Part shown: positions 27,160 through 37,707 of the stretch, piece by piece
Position numbering within the stretch: the stretch's first letter is position 1
Layout of the letters: every line of letters starts with the position of its first letter
Assembly: GCF_963678635.1 (NCBI RefSeq)
Contig: NC_087066.1
Span: 43,885,624-43,949,623 of the forward strand
From: Symsagittifera roscoffensis
Lineage: Eukaryota; Xenacoelomorpha; Acoela; Convolutidae
Direction: 5' to 3'
Length of the DNA stretch: 64,000 nucleotides
Program-made: the position numbers and the translations under genes
The notes under the pieces: model-generated
What the model was told of the DNA's origin: nothing
What the model saw: the letters and a program-made list of their open reading frames with translations, nothing else
Databases searched by the model: none

Positions 27160-29823
27160 CTAGTCCCAATCATCTATGTAACGCGAGCAATAGACTCTCA
27201 GCATGGATACCAGTGTGCAATTTTGCCTCTCGACTAGGCCATTCGTTTGCGGGTGATAAGTGATCGAGTGGGCCTGCGCTACCTGCGACCTTTTCATTAA
27301 CTCCTTCGTGAAATCACCCACGAATGCTTTGCCATTGTCCGATTGGAACGTGATGGGGCAGCCATGCCTCGCTATCCACACATTTATCAAATGATCGCAT
27401 GTTTCTTCCGCCGATGCTGTCATGCAGGGTGCTGCCTCCGCATACTTCGTAAAATGGTCGATCATTACCAGCATCTGATTATAGCCCGTTGCTGTCATGC
27501 AGATTTTCTGATGATCAATTTGCACCACTTCGTTGAAACCCGACGACTCTATTGACTGCAGGGGGAACCTTAGTTTCCTGGGATCCTTCGCCTGCTGACA
27601 TGACGGGGATGCGGCGATCCACTTCTCACAAGCCTTCTTCAATCCCGGCCATTCGAATCGTTTCTGTATCCTGTTGTACACTTTGTCCACGCCTTGATGG
27701 CCCATGTGATCATGTGAGCGATAGAGCAATTTGGTCTGGTACAACTGTGGTAACACTATTGAATTGTATTTATAAAGGACCTTGTCCTCCTCTTTACGTT
27801 TACAGGCTACGATTCCGTCCTTGTTCAGGTACAACAAGTCGTTTCTCTTCAAGTAGAATTGCTTCAAGATCTTGTAGCTGTCTTCTTCCAAGTCTCCCTT
27901 GTCAGGTGCTCCATTCTCGATCCATCTCTTCAGACTGCTCGTCATTCTATCATTTTGTTGAGCCCTTAGGAGATCCGACAGCCTGTACCTGGCTTTCAAA
28001 TACGTCTTTACCACGTTCATTTGCCCACTCATTATCTCCGGAGCATGAGCATCGTCCATCAACTTGACACACCATATCTTTTTCAAAGGCGTCGCTTCCT
28101 GCACAGATGGTTCCAGATTGGTACGGACGACCGTACCATGTGGCAGCAATCTGGCTGGGCATTTCGAAACTGCTATCAGCTCGAGCTCGTCTGCGGCATT
28201 ATCTACCACAGTGCCCTCTTCTTCTGAGGTGTATATGTCCCTGTCTGGATCCTGATGCGTTTCTCGGTCCAGCCCGCGCTGCTTCCAGTCTACCAATAAG
28301 GAGTGGATTGCGATCAGTGACATATCGGAATTGGAAGTTGTTTCAGATGTGTTGTCCCAGGACTGGGGCCTCGAGTCAACACTTGAGTTGACTGATTCCC
28401 CAACATCATATTCCAAGTTGTCTGAGATGTTTCTCGACTCCCCGGACAAAACTCTGTCCATTGGTCGCTTTGAACCCGACTCCCCGGACAAAAATCTGCC
28501 CCTAGATTGTCTCGTCAACCTCTCCCCGGACAAGTCGTCCTGCACGGGCTCAAAGGTGTCTGACTCCTCAGACAAGTAGTCCTTGACTGGCTCGAAGGTA
28601 TCAGACTCCCCGGACATTGTCTCGTCCCCGGACGAACAATCTGGGCTCGGCTCGTATTCTTCTTTTGCATCCGTGAAATGCACTCTCCTCGCGAAGCTAG
28701 ATTTCGACTTGATCCTGACTTCCTCAGTGGCTTGGGTCTGATTCAGTGTCCCATATTCAGTGAACGAAGTTCTCAACAAGACCTCCTTCGGCATCGAGCT
28801 CACCAGCTGGTTGACTATCGACCTGCAATCCCGTTCAACGCCTCGGCTGCGAATGGACACTGGCCTCTTCTCTGTTCTCTCGGTGACGATCATCCACTCA
28901 CGATCATGCCTATCCACTTCCCTGTACAACAAGTCACGGAGCTTTCCCATGACGTCCGGCGCCACGTTCACCGTCCTGTTCAATAGAGCCATGCTGTTTA
29001 TACCCAGCCTGGTAAGTTCTTGCTGTACCAAATTGGATCGGACTAGCAGATCCGACGGAACGGGCTCGCCTCTGGCTAAAAGTTTCATCTCCGCGGCCGT
29101 TTCCACTGGAAGGTCAGGGTGTCCGGGTATAGGATGCCCTGACTTGTCTAACCACCTAGTAAGTGGCAGTTTGCCGTAGGTTTCCTTGTCCAGAGATGAA
29201 AACCCGTCTTTGATTTCCGATTGGTTAGCCTGCTTCTCCTCGAGGCGCTCATAAAATTCTGTCTTTTTACTGAGGCTATCTGCGTTCTGATGCTTGTCAC
29301 GGGTACGGTGCTCTATGATCATGAGGTATCCATCCAGGCGCACGATCCAACGACCAATATAACTTTGGTCCATCGAATAGGTTTTCAGCCAGGCAAGGGC
29401 ACAATTATCCACACGTAACTTGAAGGGAGCACTCCCCAAGTAGGCCCTGTATTTTTCCACGAAAGTGATCACCGCAAACATCTCCGCTTTTGGTGCGCCG
29501 TACTTCATCTCAGTATCACTCAGGACTTTACTCCCGTAAGCTATCGGACGAAGAACCGTTCTCCCGTTCCACTCCTGCTCCTGGTGAAGTATGCCCGATA
29601 TCGCAACCACTGATGCATCCGTGTCCAGCACGAACATCCCCTTCTCTGTTGGCATGCCGAGGACCGGTGCCTCGCAAAGTTCACGTTTGATGTTCTCAAA
29701 TGAAACTTGTGCCTCATCAGTCCAAGTGAACTTTTTGCCCTTGTTTCTCATCAACCGCTGCATGGGGTATATTTTGTCAGCATACCCCTTGATGAACTCT
29801 CGATAATAATTAGCGAATCCCAA
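27160..29823 (-). CDS. Element 1 Pol: RT connection, RNase H and integrase
   Basis: An 887-codon frame. It begins in the polymerase thumb (GFANYYREFIKGYA) and continues into RNase H (LDTDAS, D67; AYGSKVLSDTE; HQNADSLS near 180). A long variable linker (about 330-520) contains repeated LSGE segments encoded by the polypurine-tract core. The integrase zinc region has HDHMGHQG, but where a CxxC pair is expected it reads SPSC, so the first Cys is missing. The catalytic core follows with QIDH, QSDNGKAF and GLVERQ (DDE). It ends at an in-frame TAG. Upstream it connects to the polymerase palm by frameshift at 29810-29823. Confidence 0.88.
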   Translation of the reverse strand: MGFANYYREFIKGYADKIYPMQRLMRNKGKKFTWTDEAQVSFENIKRELCEAPVLGMPTEKGMFVLDTDASVVAISGILHQEQEWNGRTVLRPIAYGSKVLSDTEMKYGAPKAEMFAVITFVEKYRAYLGSAPFKLRVDNCALAWLKTYSMDQSYIGRWIVRLDGYLMIIEHRTRDKHQNADSLSKKTEFYERLEEKQANQSEIKDGFSSLDKETYGKLPLTRWLDKSGHPIPGHPDLPVETAAEMKLLARGEPVPSDLLVRSNLVQQELTRLGINSMALLNRTVNVAPDVMGKLRDLLYREVDRHDREWMIVTERTEKRPVSIRSRGVERDCRSIVNQLVSSMPKEVLLRTSFTEYGTLNQTQATEEVRIKSKSSFARRVHFTDAKEEYEPSPDCSSGDETMSGESDTFEPVKDYLSEESDTFEPVQDDLSGERLTRQSRGRFLSGESGSKRPMDRVLSGESRNISDNLEYDVGESVNSSVDSRPQSWDNTSETTSNSDMSLIAIHSLLVDWKQRGLDRETHQDPDRDIYTSEEEGTVVDNAADELELIAVSKCPARLLPHGTVVRTNLEPSVQEATPLKKIWCVKLMDDAHAPEIMSGQMNVVKTYLKARYRLSDLLRAQQNDRMTSSLKRWIENGAPDKGDLEEDSYKILKQFYLKRNDLLYLNKDGIVACKRKEEDKVLYKYNSIVLPQLYQTKLLYRSHDHMGHQGVDKVYNRIQKRFEWPGLKKACEKWIAASPSCQQAKDPRKLRFPLQSIESSGFNEVVQIDHQKICMTATGYNQMLVMIDHFTKYAEAAPCMTASAEETCDHLINVWIARHGCPITFQSDNGKAFVGDFTKELMKRSQVAQAHSITYHPQTNGLVERQNCTLVSMLRVYCSRYIDDWD
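28437..28633 (-). repeat. Cluster of polypurine-tract core copies within element 1 pol
   Basis: CTCCCCGGAC (+ strand) occurs at 28437-28447, 28479-28489, 28522-28531 and 28605-28615, with close variants at 28563-28573 and 28624-28633. On the coding strand each copy reads TTGTCCGGGGAG and encodes LSGE or MSGE. The same 10 bases form the 3' polypurine tract. Confidence 0.8.
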
Positions 29824-30349
29824 AAAAATTCATCAGCTGTGTATCTGTTTTAGGTGCCTTCCAGGTCAGCACCGCTTCAACCGCTTCAGGATCTGGTCTC
29901 ACTCCATGTTTGTCCACCAGGCGGCCCAGATACTTTATGGAATCCCTGAGGATTTCACACTTAGAGGGTTTACATTTCAGACCCGCCTGCTTCATGCAAG
30001 AAAACACCTTCTCCAACCTCTCTATGTGGTCTTCTAAGGTTGGTGTTGCAATCACGACGTCATCGACATAACACATGATGAGATTCCCGTATTTCTTAGT
30101 GATGCTCGTGAGTGCCTGGGCCATCAGTCGCTGGAATGTGGCCGTCGCGTTGCACAATCCGAACGGCATCCTCTTCCACTGGAACAATCCCAGCTCGCAC
30201 GCGAAGCCTGTTTTCTCTCGATCTTGCTTTCTGAGTGGCACTTGCCAGAACGCAGAGCCCAAATCCAACGTCGTGAAGAACTTCGCGTCTCCCAGTTTGG
30301 ATAGGCTCTCATCGATGCGGGGAATCGGGTATGCGTCCTTTATAGTCAC
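29810..30349 (-). CDS. Element 1 Pol: reverse transcriptase palm
   Basis: A 179-codon frame: KDAYPIPRIDESLSKLG, TLDLGSAFWQVPL (motif A Asp), GLFQWKRMPFGLCNATATFQ (motif B region), CYVDDVV (motif C) and YLGRLVDKHG. All are characteristic of Ty3/Gypsy reverse transcriptase. It is cut off upstream by an apparent 8-bp duplication (GTGACTAC) near 30350-30360 and downstream by a frameshift in LMNFFG, where element 2 reads LMSFLGFAN. Confidence 0.9.
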   Translation of the reverse strand: MTIKDAYPIPRIDESLSKLGDAKFFTTLDLGSAFWQVPLRKQDREKTGFACELGLFQWKRMPFGLCNATATFQRLMAQALTSITKKYGNLIMCYVDDVVIATPTLEDHIERLEKVFSCMKQAGLKCKPSKCEILRDSIKYLGRLVDKHGVRPDPEAVEAVLTWKAPKTDTQLMNFFGIR

Positions 30350-30361
30350 GTAGTCACTGCG

Positions 30362-30567
30362 TTCAGATAACGGAAATCACAACAAAATTTGAGTTGTCCC
30401 CCTTTCTTTTTCGCCATGACCACGCCACAAGCCCATGGGGACTTCGACAGCTCGATCATGTCGTACTCCATTAACATCTCGATTTCCTTCCTACACGCTT
30501 CTGACTTGTGAAGGGTCATTCTTCTCGCCCCTTCCCTATGAGGTACCGAGCCCTCTTCTATCTCAAT
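30362..30567 (-). pseudogene. Element 1 Pol: reverse transcriptase N-terminal fragment
   Basis: The reading continues in frame after a TAG at 30568-30570 and carries EGARRMTLHKSEACRKEIE, SPWACGVVMAKKKGG and FCCDFRYLN, the start of Gypsy polymerases. It has no start codon of its own and is ended by an 8-bp insertion. Confidence 0.75.
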
Positions 30568-31116
30568 CTAGTGTTCTACAAAATTACAGCAACCTATGTC
30601 GGCCGCATGTTTCGAAAAAACGTCTGCGTTCCGACTTAGCACCGCTCTGAGCGAATCTAGTTCCTTGTCTGATTCTTTACCCTTCAAATGTTCTATCTCA
30701 GGTAGGACTGGTTTATTCGCTGCTAACTCTGTTTTTGTCGGCCTCTCAGGAAAGTTGGAACAACTAGACAGCCCATCATCTTTTTCCGACTTCATTGAAA
30801 ACAATTTCCTAGAAGATTTCAATTCATTCACTCACCTCATTATACATTCTTGGTTCGCATGCAATGGACATCTAGTTACATCAAACTTTTTCAAGTTCTC
30901 CACACTCTGAAAATCTGTGTTCAGAGGCAAAGCATAGCCAAGTTTCTTTCCTCTCTGTATTGTCACTGTTGTTGCTTCTGTGATCAATAACACACTCACA
31001 CACAGTCCGCTCTGAGTGAGTGAGAAGCTTCTTCCTAAAATAGCCGAGCTTTTTGTGTTTGGATTTGGTACCAGACACACCTGTCTGTCATTGCTGAGTT
31101 CATTCAAGTTCCTCAT
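30568..31116 (-). pseudogene. Element 1 Pol: protease-polymerase linker, two frames
   Basis: Two pieces, 30832-31116 and 30568-30831, in one frame and separated by a TGA. They include LGRSFSLTQSGLCVSVLL, GKKLGYALP, KDDGLSSCSNFPERPT and the LRAVLSRNADVFSKH motif that precedes the polymerase in many Gypsy elements. Element 2 reads through the whole region. Confidence 0.75.
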
Positions 31117-31148
31117 CCTAAACGTCGCTACTACGGCTTGGTTTGGTT

Positions 31149-32636
31149 TTAGTGTAACTTTTCGATCAAGAAAATCGGCACCTTGGCCTGGTTAATTAAG
31201 ATCTTATTAAGGGGTCTCTTTTCATACTTTCTCTCAGGATCCTTGATCCTAATCAACCCGTCATTGAGATCGATCGTGACATCAAAGTTGCGCACGAAAT
31301 CCCTTCCTAAGATGAACTGATCGGATTCGTCCAAATTCTCCACTACTAGGAAGCTCATCCAAAGATGTCTTCCTCCGAGCTGCAGTGAAATGATCGGGGT
31401 TCGTCCAGTCACATAGATAGCTCCCTGATTGGCAGCTGCCAACCTGATGTTTGTCGGTATGAGATCCGACCTTTCGAAACCCATGTCGGTCCAAGTTTTG
31501 ACTGGCATGACACTAACCACTGCTCCCGTGTCTAGCAGTCCCTTTACTGAAAGTTGTCTGCCTTGCACGTCCAGCACGTGTGCGGCCAGATCGGCCTGGC
31601 AACCTATGTGCACCGCATCTTGTTCGAGCACCGCGTTGTGTCCGATTCGTCTAACCTTCAGCTCCTCTTGACCAATGTATATCCGGCCAATCTGATCGTT
31701 CGCATCAGTTATGTGAGCTTTTGTGTAGATATTGATGCCATCCACATTCATTAGAATCGGGTAAGGGCCATGGACATCGATATAATGTCCATCCACTTTC
31801 ATCAGCCTCGGACCTCCTGTTGTGAGCAGCGCTCGCACTGCCCTGGAGTCCAGTTTGGGATCTTTCTCCTTCAGGTAGTCGGCATAGATGTCCAGGTGGA
31901 CTAGTGTAATCTCGGATGGTTCACTCAAGTTCTTGACCACCTGGTGCCCTGCGACTGAGATAATGGAAATTACTTTCGTCCCCTCCTTCGTCATGCCGAA
32001 AGTTCTCCCAGATATAACGTTCAGTTTTAGTCCCTGTTTCCTGGGTTCCTCTTTGTCTTCTACTTTCGTCGTTTTACCCAGAATATTAAAACTTTCCCGA
32101 AGATCTGTGCTCTCCAGCTCCGACCTTACCCCTTGCTCCACCTCTTTCGTGGCTAGGTCTTGTTTGACATTCTGCAGCGCTGTCCTTGCCGCCAGGCCGT
32201 AATCCACCTTGAGTGGGCTAGACGACTCTGCCTCCAAGTTCGAGGCTACCACCTCGTCAGGCAGTGTCTTTACCTTCTTAGTCGTAAAGGTGCTCGGTGT
32301 CGTCTGCTTTCTCCGAGACTCGGCCTCGTTCATCAGACGTGCTCGACTGGCCTTGACACCCGAAAGTGCCTCTTCGTGGCGGGGATGTTTCGCGTCCGCC
32401 ACTGCATCCCAAAATTGAGTACAATCCGACTTGAAGTGTCCCTCCAAATTACAGAAGAAACACCTCGGACCATATTTCATGATGAGCCCTCTGACGTACT
32501 CTTCGTGATCCTCGTCGGTCGCGTCGACGTCCTCGAGAAAGCAGCCTACTGCTTTCATGTTCTGTTTGTATGCAGAACACGCGGAAACGTGATGGTCCAT
32601 CGAACCACAATTCGCACACGACCTCCTCTTATCCAT
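31149..32636 (-). CDS. Element 1 zinc knuckles and aspartic protease
   Basis: A 495-codon frame beginning with CANCGSMDHHVSAC and continuing to CFFCNLEGHFKSDC: two CCHC zinc knuckles (CX2CX4HX4C) that bind RNA in Gag. The protease follows with LLDTGAVVSVMP (catalytic Asp of the DTG triad) and FILGRDFVRNFDVTIDL, the late protease motif. Between the knuckles this copy has a Tyr codon where element 2 has a stop. Upstream, 26 codons connect in frame to the capsid frame after one TAG (32715-32717). It ends by frameshift near 31150. Confidence 0.88.
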   Translation of the reverse strand: MDKRRSCANCGSMDHHVSACSAYKQNMKAVGCFLEDVDATDEDHEEYVRGLIMKYGPRCFFCNLEGHFKSDCTQFWDAVADAKHPRHEEALSGVKASRARLMNEAESRRKQTTPSTFTTKKVKTLPDEVVASNLEAESSSPLKVDYGLAARTALQNVKQDLATKEVEQGVRSELESTDLRESFNILGKTTKVEDKEEPRKQGLKLNVISGRTFGMTKEGTKVISIISVAGHQVVKNLSEPSEITLVHLDIYADYLKEKDPKLDSRAVRALLTTGGPRLMKVDGHYIDVHGPYPILMNVDGINIYTKAHITDANDQIGRIYIGQEELKVRRIGHNAVLEQDAVHIGCQADLAAHVLDVQGRQLSVKGLLDTGAVVSVMPVKTWTDMGFERSDLIPTNIRLAAANQGAIYVTGRTPIISLQLGGRHLWMSFLVVENLDESDQFILGRDFVRNFDVTIDLNDGLIRIKDPERKYEKRPLNKILINQAKVPIFLIEKLH

Positions 32637-32714
32637 GTCATCGCGAGGTTTGTACCAACTGTAATTTGCACCAGTATTTGTCCCGCTATAGTTACCATAA
32701 TTGATGTAACGGTT

Positions 32715-33605
32715 CTACGCCCTCGGTTTTATGAGTAAATATTCGCGTGACTTCATACGCAAATCATCGGGCGTGGGTACCTGGTCAAGTGACAGGGTGA
32801 AGTGTGTGGCCAACATCGTCTTCAACTCCTCACTCTTTACTCCGTCCATGAACTTCGAAGCAATCGCCAAGTTTCGCTTGGATATTCTCTCATCGGGATT
32901 ACTTCTCCTCCTAAGCAATTCAAGGTCGTCCAAAAATTTGTCTATGGATTCGTCATCTCTTTGACGCCTCTTTTCGAACTTCACCATAGCCTGGTGCCCC
33001 TGTACTCCAGAGCCGAAACGATTCAGCAGGATGTCGAGTATCTTGCGAGCGTTGTCTCTCTCATTGGCTCTTTTCGCCATTACACAATTTAGTGCAGTAC
33101 CCTCCAGGTTGCTCGTTAGCGCGCTGCATTCTTGTTTCTTGGAGAGACTCTCTTCCTCAAAGTGTAACTTCATCACCTCTATCCAAGTATCAATGCAGCC
33201 GTCTGACTCGTCTTTGTATGACTTCGGCTTTTTCAGTGTCCTTCTTGACCTCTCTCCTCTCTCGGTTGACTTCGAGAGTTTGGTGATGAATGTTTCGAGA
33301 GATCTGTTCAGAGGCTCAAACATCGAAGCATACATCGTGTCCTGTGAGACTGTAGTCAGATCTGGTACTGGACTGACTTGTGGCACAGTTGGCAAACCTT
33401 GTCTCCGGGGTAGCATCTGCCTCCGGCGGGACTGGATTCGTCCAGCCAGGCCTCGACGGGGCTGCCCTTGGCCGCTCCTTGTTCCTAAGTTCGTAGTTCG
33501 TTCTCGAGCTTTGCTGGGCTCTGGCATTGCTGCCCGTACCATTTCCATCATTCGCATGGCGTGAGCGCTCCCTTGGGTTGGAACGCTCCTGCCAATTGCT
33601 CCCAT
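32715..33605 (-). CDS. Element 1 Gag, capsid part
   Basis: A 296-codon frame. From about residue 115 it matches element 2 Gag: DGCIDTWIEVMKLHFEEESL, SNLEGTALNCVMAKR, LLNRFGSG.QGHQAMVKFEKRRQR, DESIDKFLDDLELLRRRS, and a final REYLLIKP. This is the helical capsid core of retrotransposon Gag proteins, which form the particle. The first 100 residues are out of frame with the true upstream Gag (33316-33810). A TAG ends it before the zinc knuckles. Confidence 0.82.
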   Translation of the reverse strand: MGAIGRSVPTQGSAHAMRMMEMVRAAMPEPSKARERTTNLGTRSGQGQPRRGLAGRIQSRRRQMLPRRQGLPTVPQVSPVPDLTTVSQDTMYASMFEPLNRSLETFITKLSKSTERGERSRRTLKKPKSYKDESDGCIDTWIEVMKLHFEEESLSKKQECSALTSNLEGTALNCVMAKRANERDNARKILDILLNRFGSGVQGHQAMVKFEKRRQRDDESIDKFLDDLELLRRRSNPDERISKRNLAIASKFMDGVKSEELKTMLATHFTLSLDQVPTPDDLRMKSREYLLIKPRA

Positions 33606-33810
33606 TCAGGATCGCGTCAAGCTTCCGCATCATTAAGTCAGACTTGGCATCTAACCTTTTCTCCAGGCTAGTCATCGTGTGGGCGTAGGTACTATCATGA
33701 TCGTTCAACAATCGCTCGATCTCTCTCGTCATCCTAGCCTCTCTTTCCTGTGACTCCTTGTTTGCCTGTGCCAGGCTCTCCGCCAGGCATTGATCGGTGT
33801 TGCGAATCAA
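33316..33810 (-). pseudogene. Element 1 Gag, coiled-coil part
   Basis: 164 residues: a charged coiled coil (NKESQEREARMTREIERLL) then KLDAILNGSNWQERSNP, which matches KLDAILRNSTSQERP in element 2 Gag. It joins the preceding Gag frame after one in-frame TAG (33829-33831) and is separated from the capsid by a frameshift near 33400. Confidence 0.72.
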
Positions 33811-33828
33811 TTGAGCCTGATCAACCCT

Positions 33829-34266
33829 CTACTGCGACTTCGCGTGCGTTAGTTCATCTCTCAGATTCTCTCGACCCTGGTGAGCTCTCTCGTCAACCTG
33901 ATCTATTCTCTTAGTCATTTCCCGTCTCAGTTCATCCAGACCATTCATTACGCCAGCGAACATGTCACTTATGTCGCCAGTGGCCCCAAATGACGGGGTT
34001 AGTCCCAAAGAAGATGAGGTCAACTGCGGCTGCAGCCTGGTGCTTGATGACGCACCGCCTTTTTGCTTGCTCATCGACGTCATCAATCTGTCGAACGTTG
34101 ATGACGCTCCCATCGTTATCCCATCTGACATGGGCCTGGTCGGCGAGGCGGACGACGCCTTCCTGCTCATGTCGTTCCTTGGGCACGAAGTGAAGTTCAC
34201 ATCCGGATGGGTTATCTCCGGGTAGTCATAACTGGAAGATAAACCTTCAGTTCGTAGTGACGCCAT
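33829..34266 (-). pseudogene. Element 1 Gag, N-terminal middle part
   Basis: 145 residues, Ser-rich and then helical (MNGLDELRREMTKRIDQVDERAHQG). It is in frame with the segment upstream (single TAA at 34276-34278) and downstream (single TAG). I know of no domain here; its position corresponds to residues 100-230 of element 2 Gag. Confidence 0.65.
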
Positions 34267-34275
34267 GCGCTCATC

Positions 34276-34836
34276 TTACAAAGACTTCCAACTCTTCTTG
34301 GCCTTCGAACCCGGTTGTTCTTCACTCGGGCTTATACTCGACATCATCGCGTTAGTGCTCTGCTTGGCCAGAGATGAGTGGGTATTAGCCGAATGTGAAT
34401 ATTCTCTCCTCCACCTATGACTCTTGGTCTCCGATTTGGACATTCCCTTGAATAACACTTCCTCTTGCGGCTCGACCTCGGAACGCTCCGGGGTCTCCTC
34501 CGTCCTCTCGACTTCCTCCCGCTCGAGGTCCTCGCTTGGCTCAAAGTCGGGTCGAATAAGCGTCCGTTCTCCTTCGTCAAAGGGGTCCACAAGCGTTTCG
34601 CTTGCGGTTCCGGCTTCGGCGCTCCGCCTTTGACCGCCATCGAGGTTTTTCTCGCTCCTTAATTTCATTTCGCTCACTGAAAGATCAGGTTGACTTTTAG
34701 TCGATTCGGTTTCGGCAAACACGTCGGAGGCGCTGCTAAACGAGGACTGGCTACGCCTAGTTTTAAATTTTCGCGTGCTGCCCTTGTTCAGCCTGGGAAT
34801 CTCAGTAGTCGATCCTAACGAGTCCCTGCACTGCAT
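34276..34836 (-). pseudogene. Element 1 Gag N-terminus
   Basis: First ATG at 34836; about 186 residues, strongly charged (Glu/Arg/Ser) with no recognisable domain. A TAA separates it from the next Gag frame. It is the first coding sequence after the leader, and element 2 Gag begins with a similar low-complexity charged region. Confidence 0.6.
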
Positions 34837-35235
34837 GCTTTGTGACAAAAAACGATATTCGTATGATTTAATGGCGATACACACGTACCGCAAACAAGTT
34901 CAAGTTAAATTAATTAACGCTGCCTCTTCGATCTCGTAAGTATCAAGAATGTCTCTTAGGTTTCTCAATGACAATCTTAGTGACTCAGCTAGAGTTACAC
35001 ACACAGGGCCTGCTCAGTATTGATATAATGCTAACTCAACCCTGTTGTATAGTATAACAGTATCACAAAATTTTCACAAGATATAATCAACACACAAAAC
35101 ACAATGGATAATCAGATAAGAATATCCTACAGGTGACAGCGACCTTTCGTCAGTATCAATTTATTGCCACACAATTTATCAAGTCACTGCTTTGTTAAAA
35201 TCAAACAATCTTTGGTAAAAAGCAGTGATGATTCA

Positions 35236-35605
35236 GAAACAGATTAATAAAACTTAGTCTTAAAGAAAAAGACTTCCCTCAACCGGAACGATCCGAAAGA
35301 ACGAAGCCCAGGACACAGTCTTCTCAAGTTGGTGTGTATTTGCCTAATACATCCACCGAGGTCTTCTTTTAGGTGCCCTGCGATTGCCCGAGCTGTCCTA
35401 TTAAGTAGCTCAAGGCAACCTCTGATCGAAAATTTCTATAGTCTAAGAAAAAGCTCCCCCACACCCGGACTGCTCCAAGTGCACGAGAGTAGGGAACAAC
35501 TATTCTTCTCAAGTGAGTGTGTATTTGCTTAATACACTCACCGAGGTCTTCCTTTATTTGTTCCCGGATTGCCCGAACTTTCCTATTAAGTAGCTCAAGG
35601 CAACC
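35236..35605. repeat. Imperfect 185-bp tandem duplication in leader
   Basis: Two copies (about 35236-35420 and 35421-35605) share TGTGTATTTGC, CACCGAGGTCTTC, GATTGCCCGA and a perfect block ending TAGCTCAAGGCAACC. They have diverged strongly in their first halves. Confidence 0.75.
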
Positions 35606-35849
35606 ACACAACCAAAATCACAATAAAAAAAAAATTTTGTTCGGGTACTTCTGATACACCCGATCTAGAATCCAAAGTTGATCACGAATTTCCGCGTCAA
35701 AATGGGCTCCTATGATCCTAATAAGCACGCCTAATGTCCTAATATGATCTTTATTAAATGCATATTTCCCGTCTCCCAAATTGCCACAGAAGGTTTCCTC
35801 AAGTTTCTAACAATGAGGGTTGCTAAGATGTTTAAGTCACTCCGGTTGG

Positions 35850-36740
35850 TTACTTCGGAGGGTTGTTAAGACACTTAGCCTACCTCGGAGGGTTACTTCG
35901 GAGGGTACCTTAATCACCCAAGTTACTTCGGAGGGTCCCCTTAAATTTACTAAGGAGGGTCAGTAAGATGCTTAATATGCTCCGGAGGGTTACTTCGGAG
36001 GGTACCTCCAAATTCGGAGGGCCTTCAATTAACTTCAGGAAGCGTCAAAACAAGCTAAATTCTCTATGGGGGGCTGTTTTAACTTCTTTGGATGATCTCG
36101 TGGAAATTTTCCACTAAGGAGGGTTGCTAAGGGGTTTAGCTGACTCCGGAGGGTTACTTCGGATGGTTCCCCAAAAATCAAGAAAAAAGGTTATGTTACC
36201 GCGATAAAGTCTCCAAAAGCGGTCCACCTGACTTAAAACTAGGTTGGCTGACACGGTCAACCTTACCAGTAGGATAAAAAGGTGTTTTGATAAAATTTTC
36301 TGCCGCTCGGAGGGTTACCTGTAATTTGGACCCTCCGAACCAACAACTTCTAAAAAATTTCTCTTTTCCGAGATTATCAACCCAAAAACGGTTGCGGTCC
36401 AAAAAAGTGGTCCAAAACGTCGACTTATGGTACCAAAATTATCCCGATCGGTTGGCTAGTCTTTGAGAAATTGCTAAAAACGTGTTTGTCCTTTTTTCAC
36501 CACCTATATAGGTTCTGAGAAACTTTTTCCGCAATTCCTATTGAAAGTGCCTAAAAATAATTGAAACGAGCGTAGTAGCCCTGTAAGGCACTGGAATAGT
36601 GCAAAAAACCGGATCAAAATTGGTTTGGAGACAAAAATTTGGCCAATAACTATCAAATTTGGACCCTCCGATTCCTTCCTTTTCCAATCCTTAAGTCGTT
36701 AGCTCTATCTACGGAGCTAGTCGGAGGGTTACTCAAGAAT
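35850..36740. repeat. Dispersed GGAGGGT motif array in element 1 leader
   Basis: GGAGGGT or its complement recurs about fifteen times, often as the pair CGGAGGGTTACTTCGGAGGG with near-constant spacing. Single copies continue to 37880. On the RNA strand the motif is ACCCTCC. Confidence 0.8.
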
Positions 36741-37695
36741 TTTTCTGGCAGCCGAGCACGTTATGCTAGCACGCTCCTAACACAAAATTTTTTTTTGCTC
36801 TAACCCTAAAAACTCAAAAACTCAATCCCCAAAACAGATTGACAAAATTCAGAAAATTATCGAAATTTTGATCGAAAATTTTGGTTTTTTCCAACTTTTA
36901 CTGAGTCTTCTCTCACGCGGTTTCTTTAGTTAGGGGGATCGAACTACGTAGCTACTCCCTATGTAAAAGCTTTTTGCTGTTCGGAAAAGCTCGGATATCC
37001 AAAAATTTGGGGGTCTATAGTTTGTCAAAAATCGATAATTTTCGACGAAATTTGGGTGTTTCTTGGGTCCAATTAGGAGATAAGTAATATATAATAAGGA
37101 TAATAACCTATTAGTAGTCGTTAATGAATAGTACTATACCCTCCTTTGTACCAAAATACACGAATTAAGACCCTTAACTCGGAAATTTGTAATCGATGGA
37201 GGGTACAATCGGACCGCGCCAATCGTGCCCCCCCACCACTTAAGTTTTAATGAAATAGTACCCAAACGATACTAAAATTGTTTCAACGATACCCAACAGT
37301 CGTTGTGGATGTTGTCCCTGATGTCCTTGTTGATTATGGAACACGTCGGTCAGCTTGCTGCTCTACCCTCCGGTCACCGGCAAAATCACCATTAACGTGC
37401 TTAAATACTCAAATTAAACTCAAGGGAGGGTATCCAACCCTTCACCAAAACACACAATCTTTCTATCAGAAATGATATAGATCAATCTGAAACAACAACA
37501 AATAGGAAGGTCAGATCACATCTCGTCCGAAAATAACATATAAACTGTCACTTTATGTTTTTTACTGTTTTTGGTCTTTTTTGGATTTTTTACTGTTTTT
37601 TGTACTTTTTTGTTTTCAAATAAATTTATTTTTTGGCTTTTTCTTGGTTATACACTATTTTTGTTTGGTTTTACGCTCTTTCTTTAACTGTTTTT

Positions 37696-37707
37696 GGTCC
37701 CGGGACC
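37696..37707. other. 12-nt perfect palindrome in leader
   Basis: GGTCCCGGGACC lies about 236 nt downstream of the primer-binding site on the RNA strand. Retroviral dimer-initiation sites are GC-rich palindromes in a similar place; the assignment here is inference. Confidence 0.35.

Noticed and set aside
25389-34836. In-frame stops suggesting a recoded genetic code
   Set aside because: TAA, TAG and TGA all occur, along with frameshifts. Element 2 has sense codons at the same places. Mutation is the simpler reading.
35850-36740. Telomere-like repeat
   Set aside because: GGAGGGTTACT is not TTAGGG and is dispersed, not in tandem.
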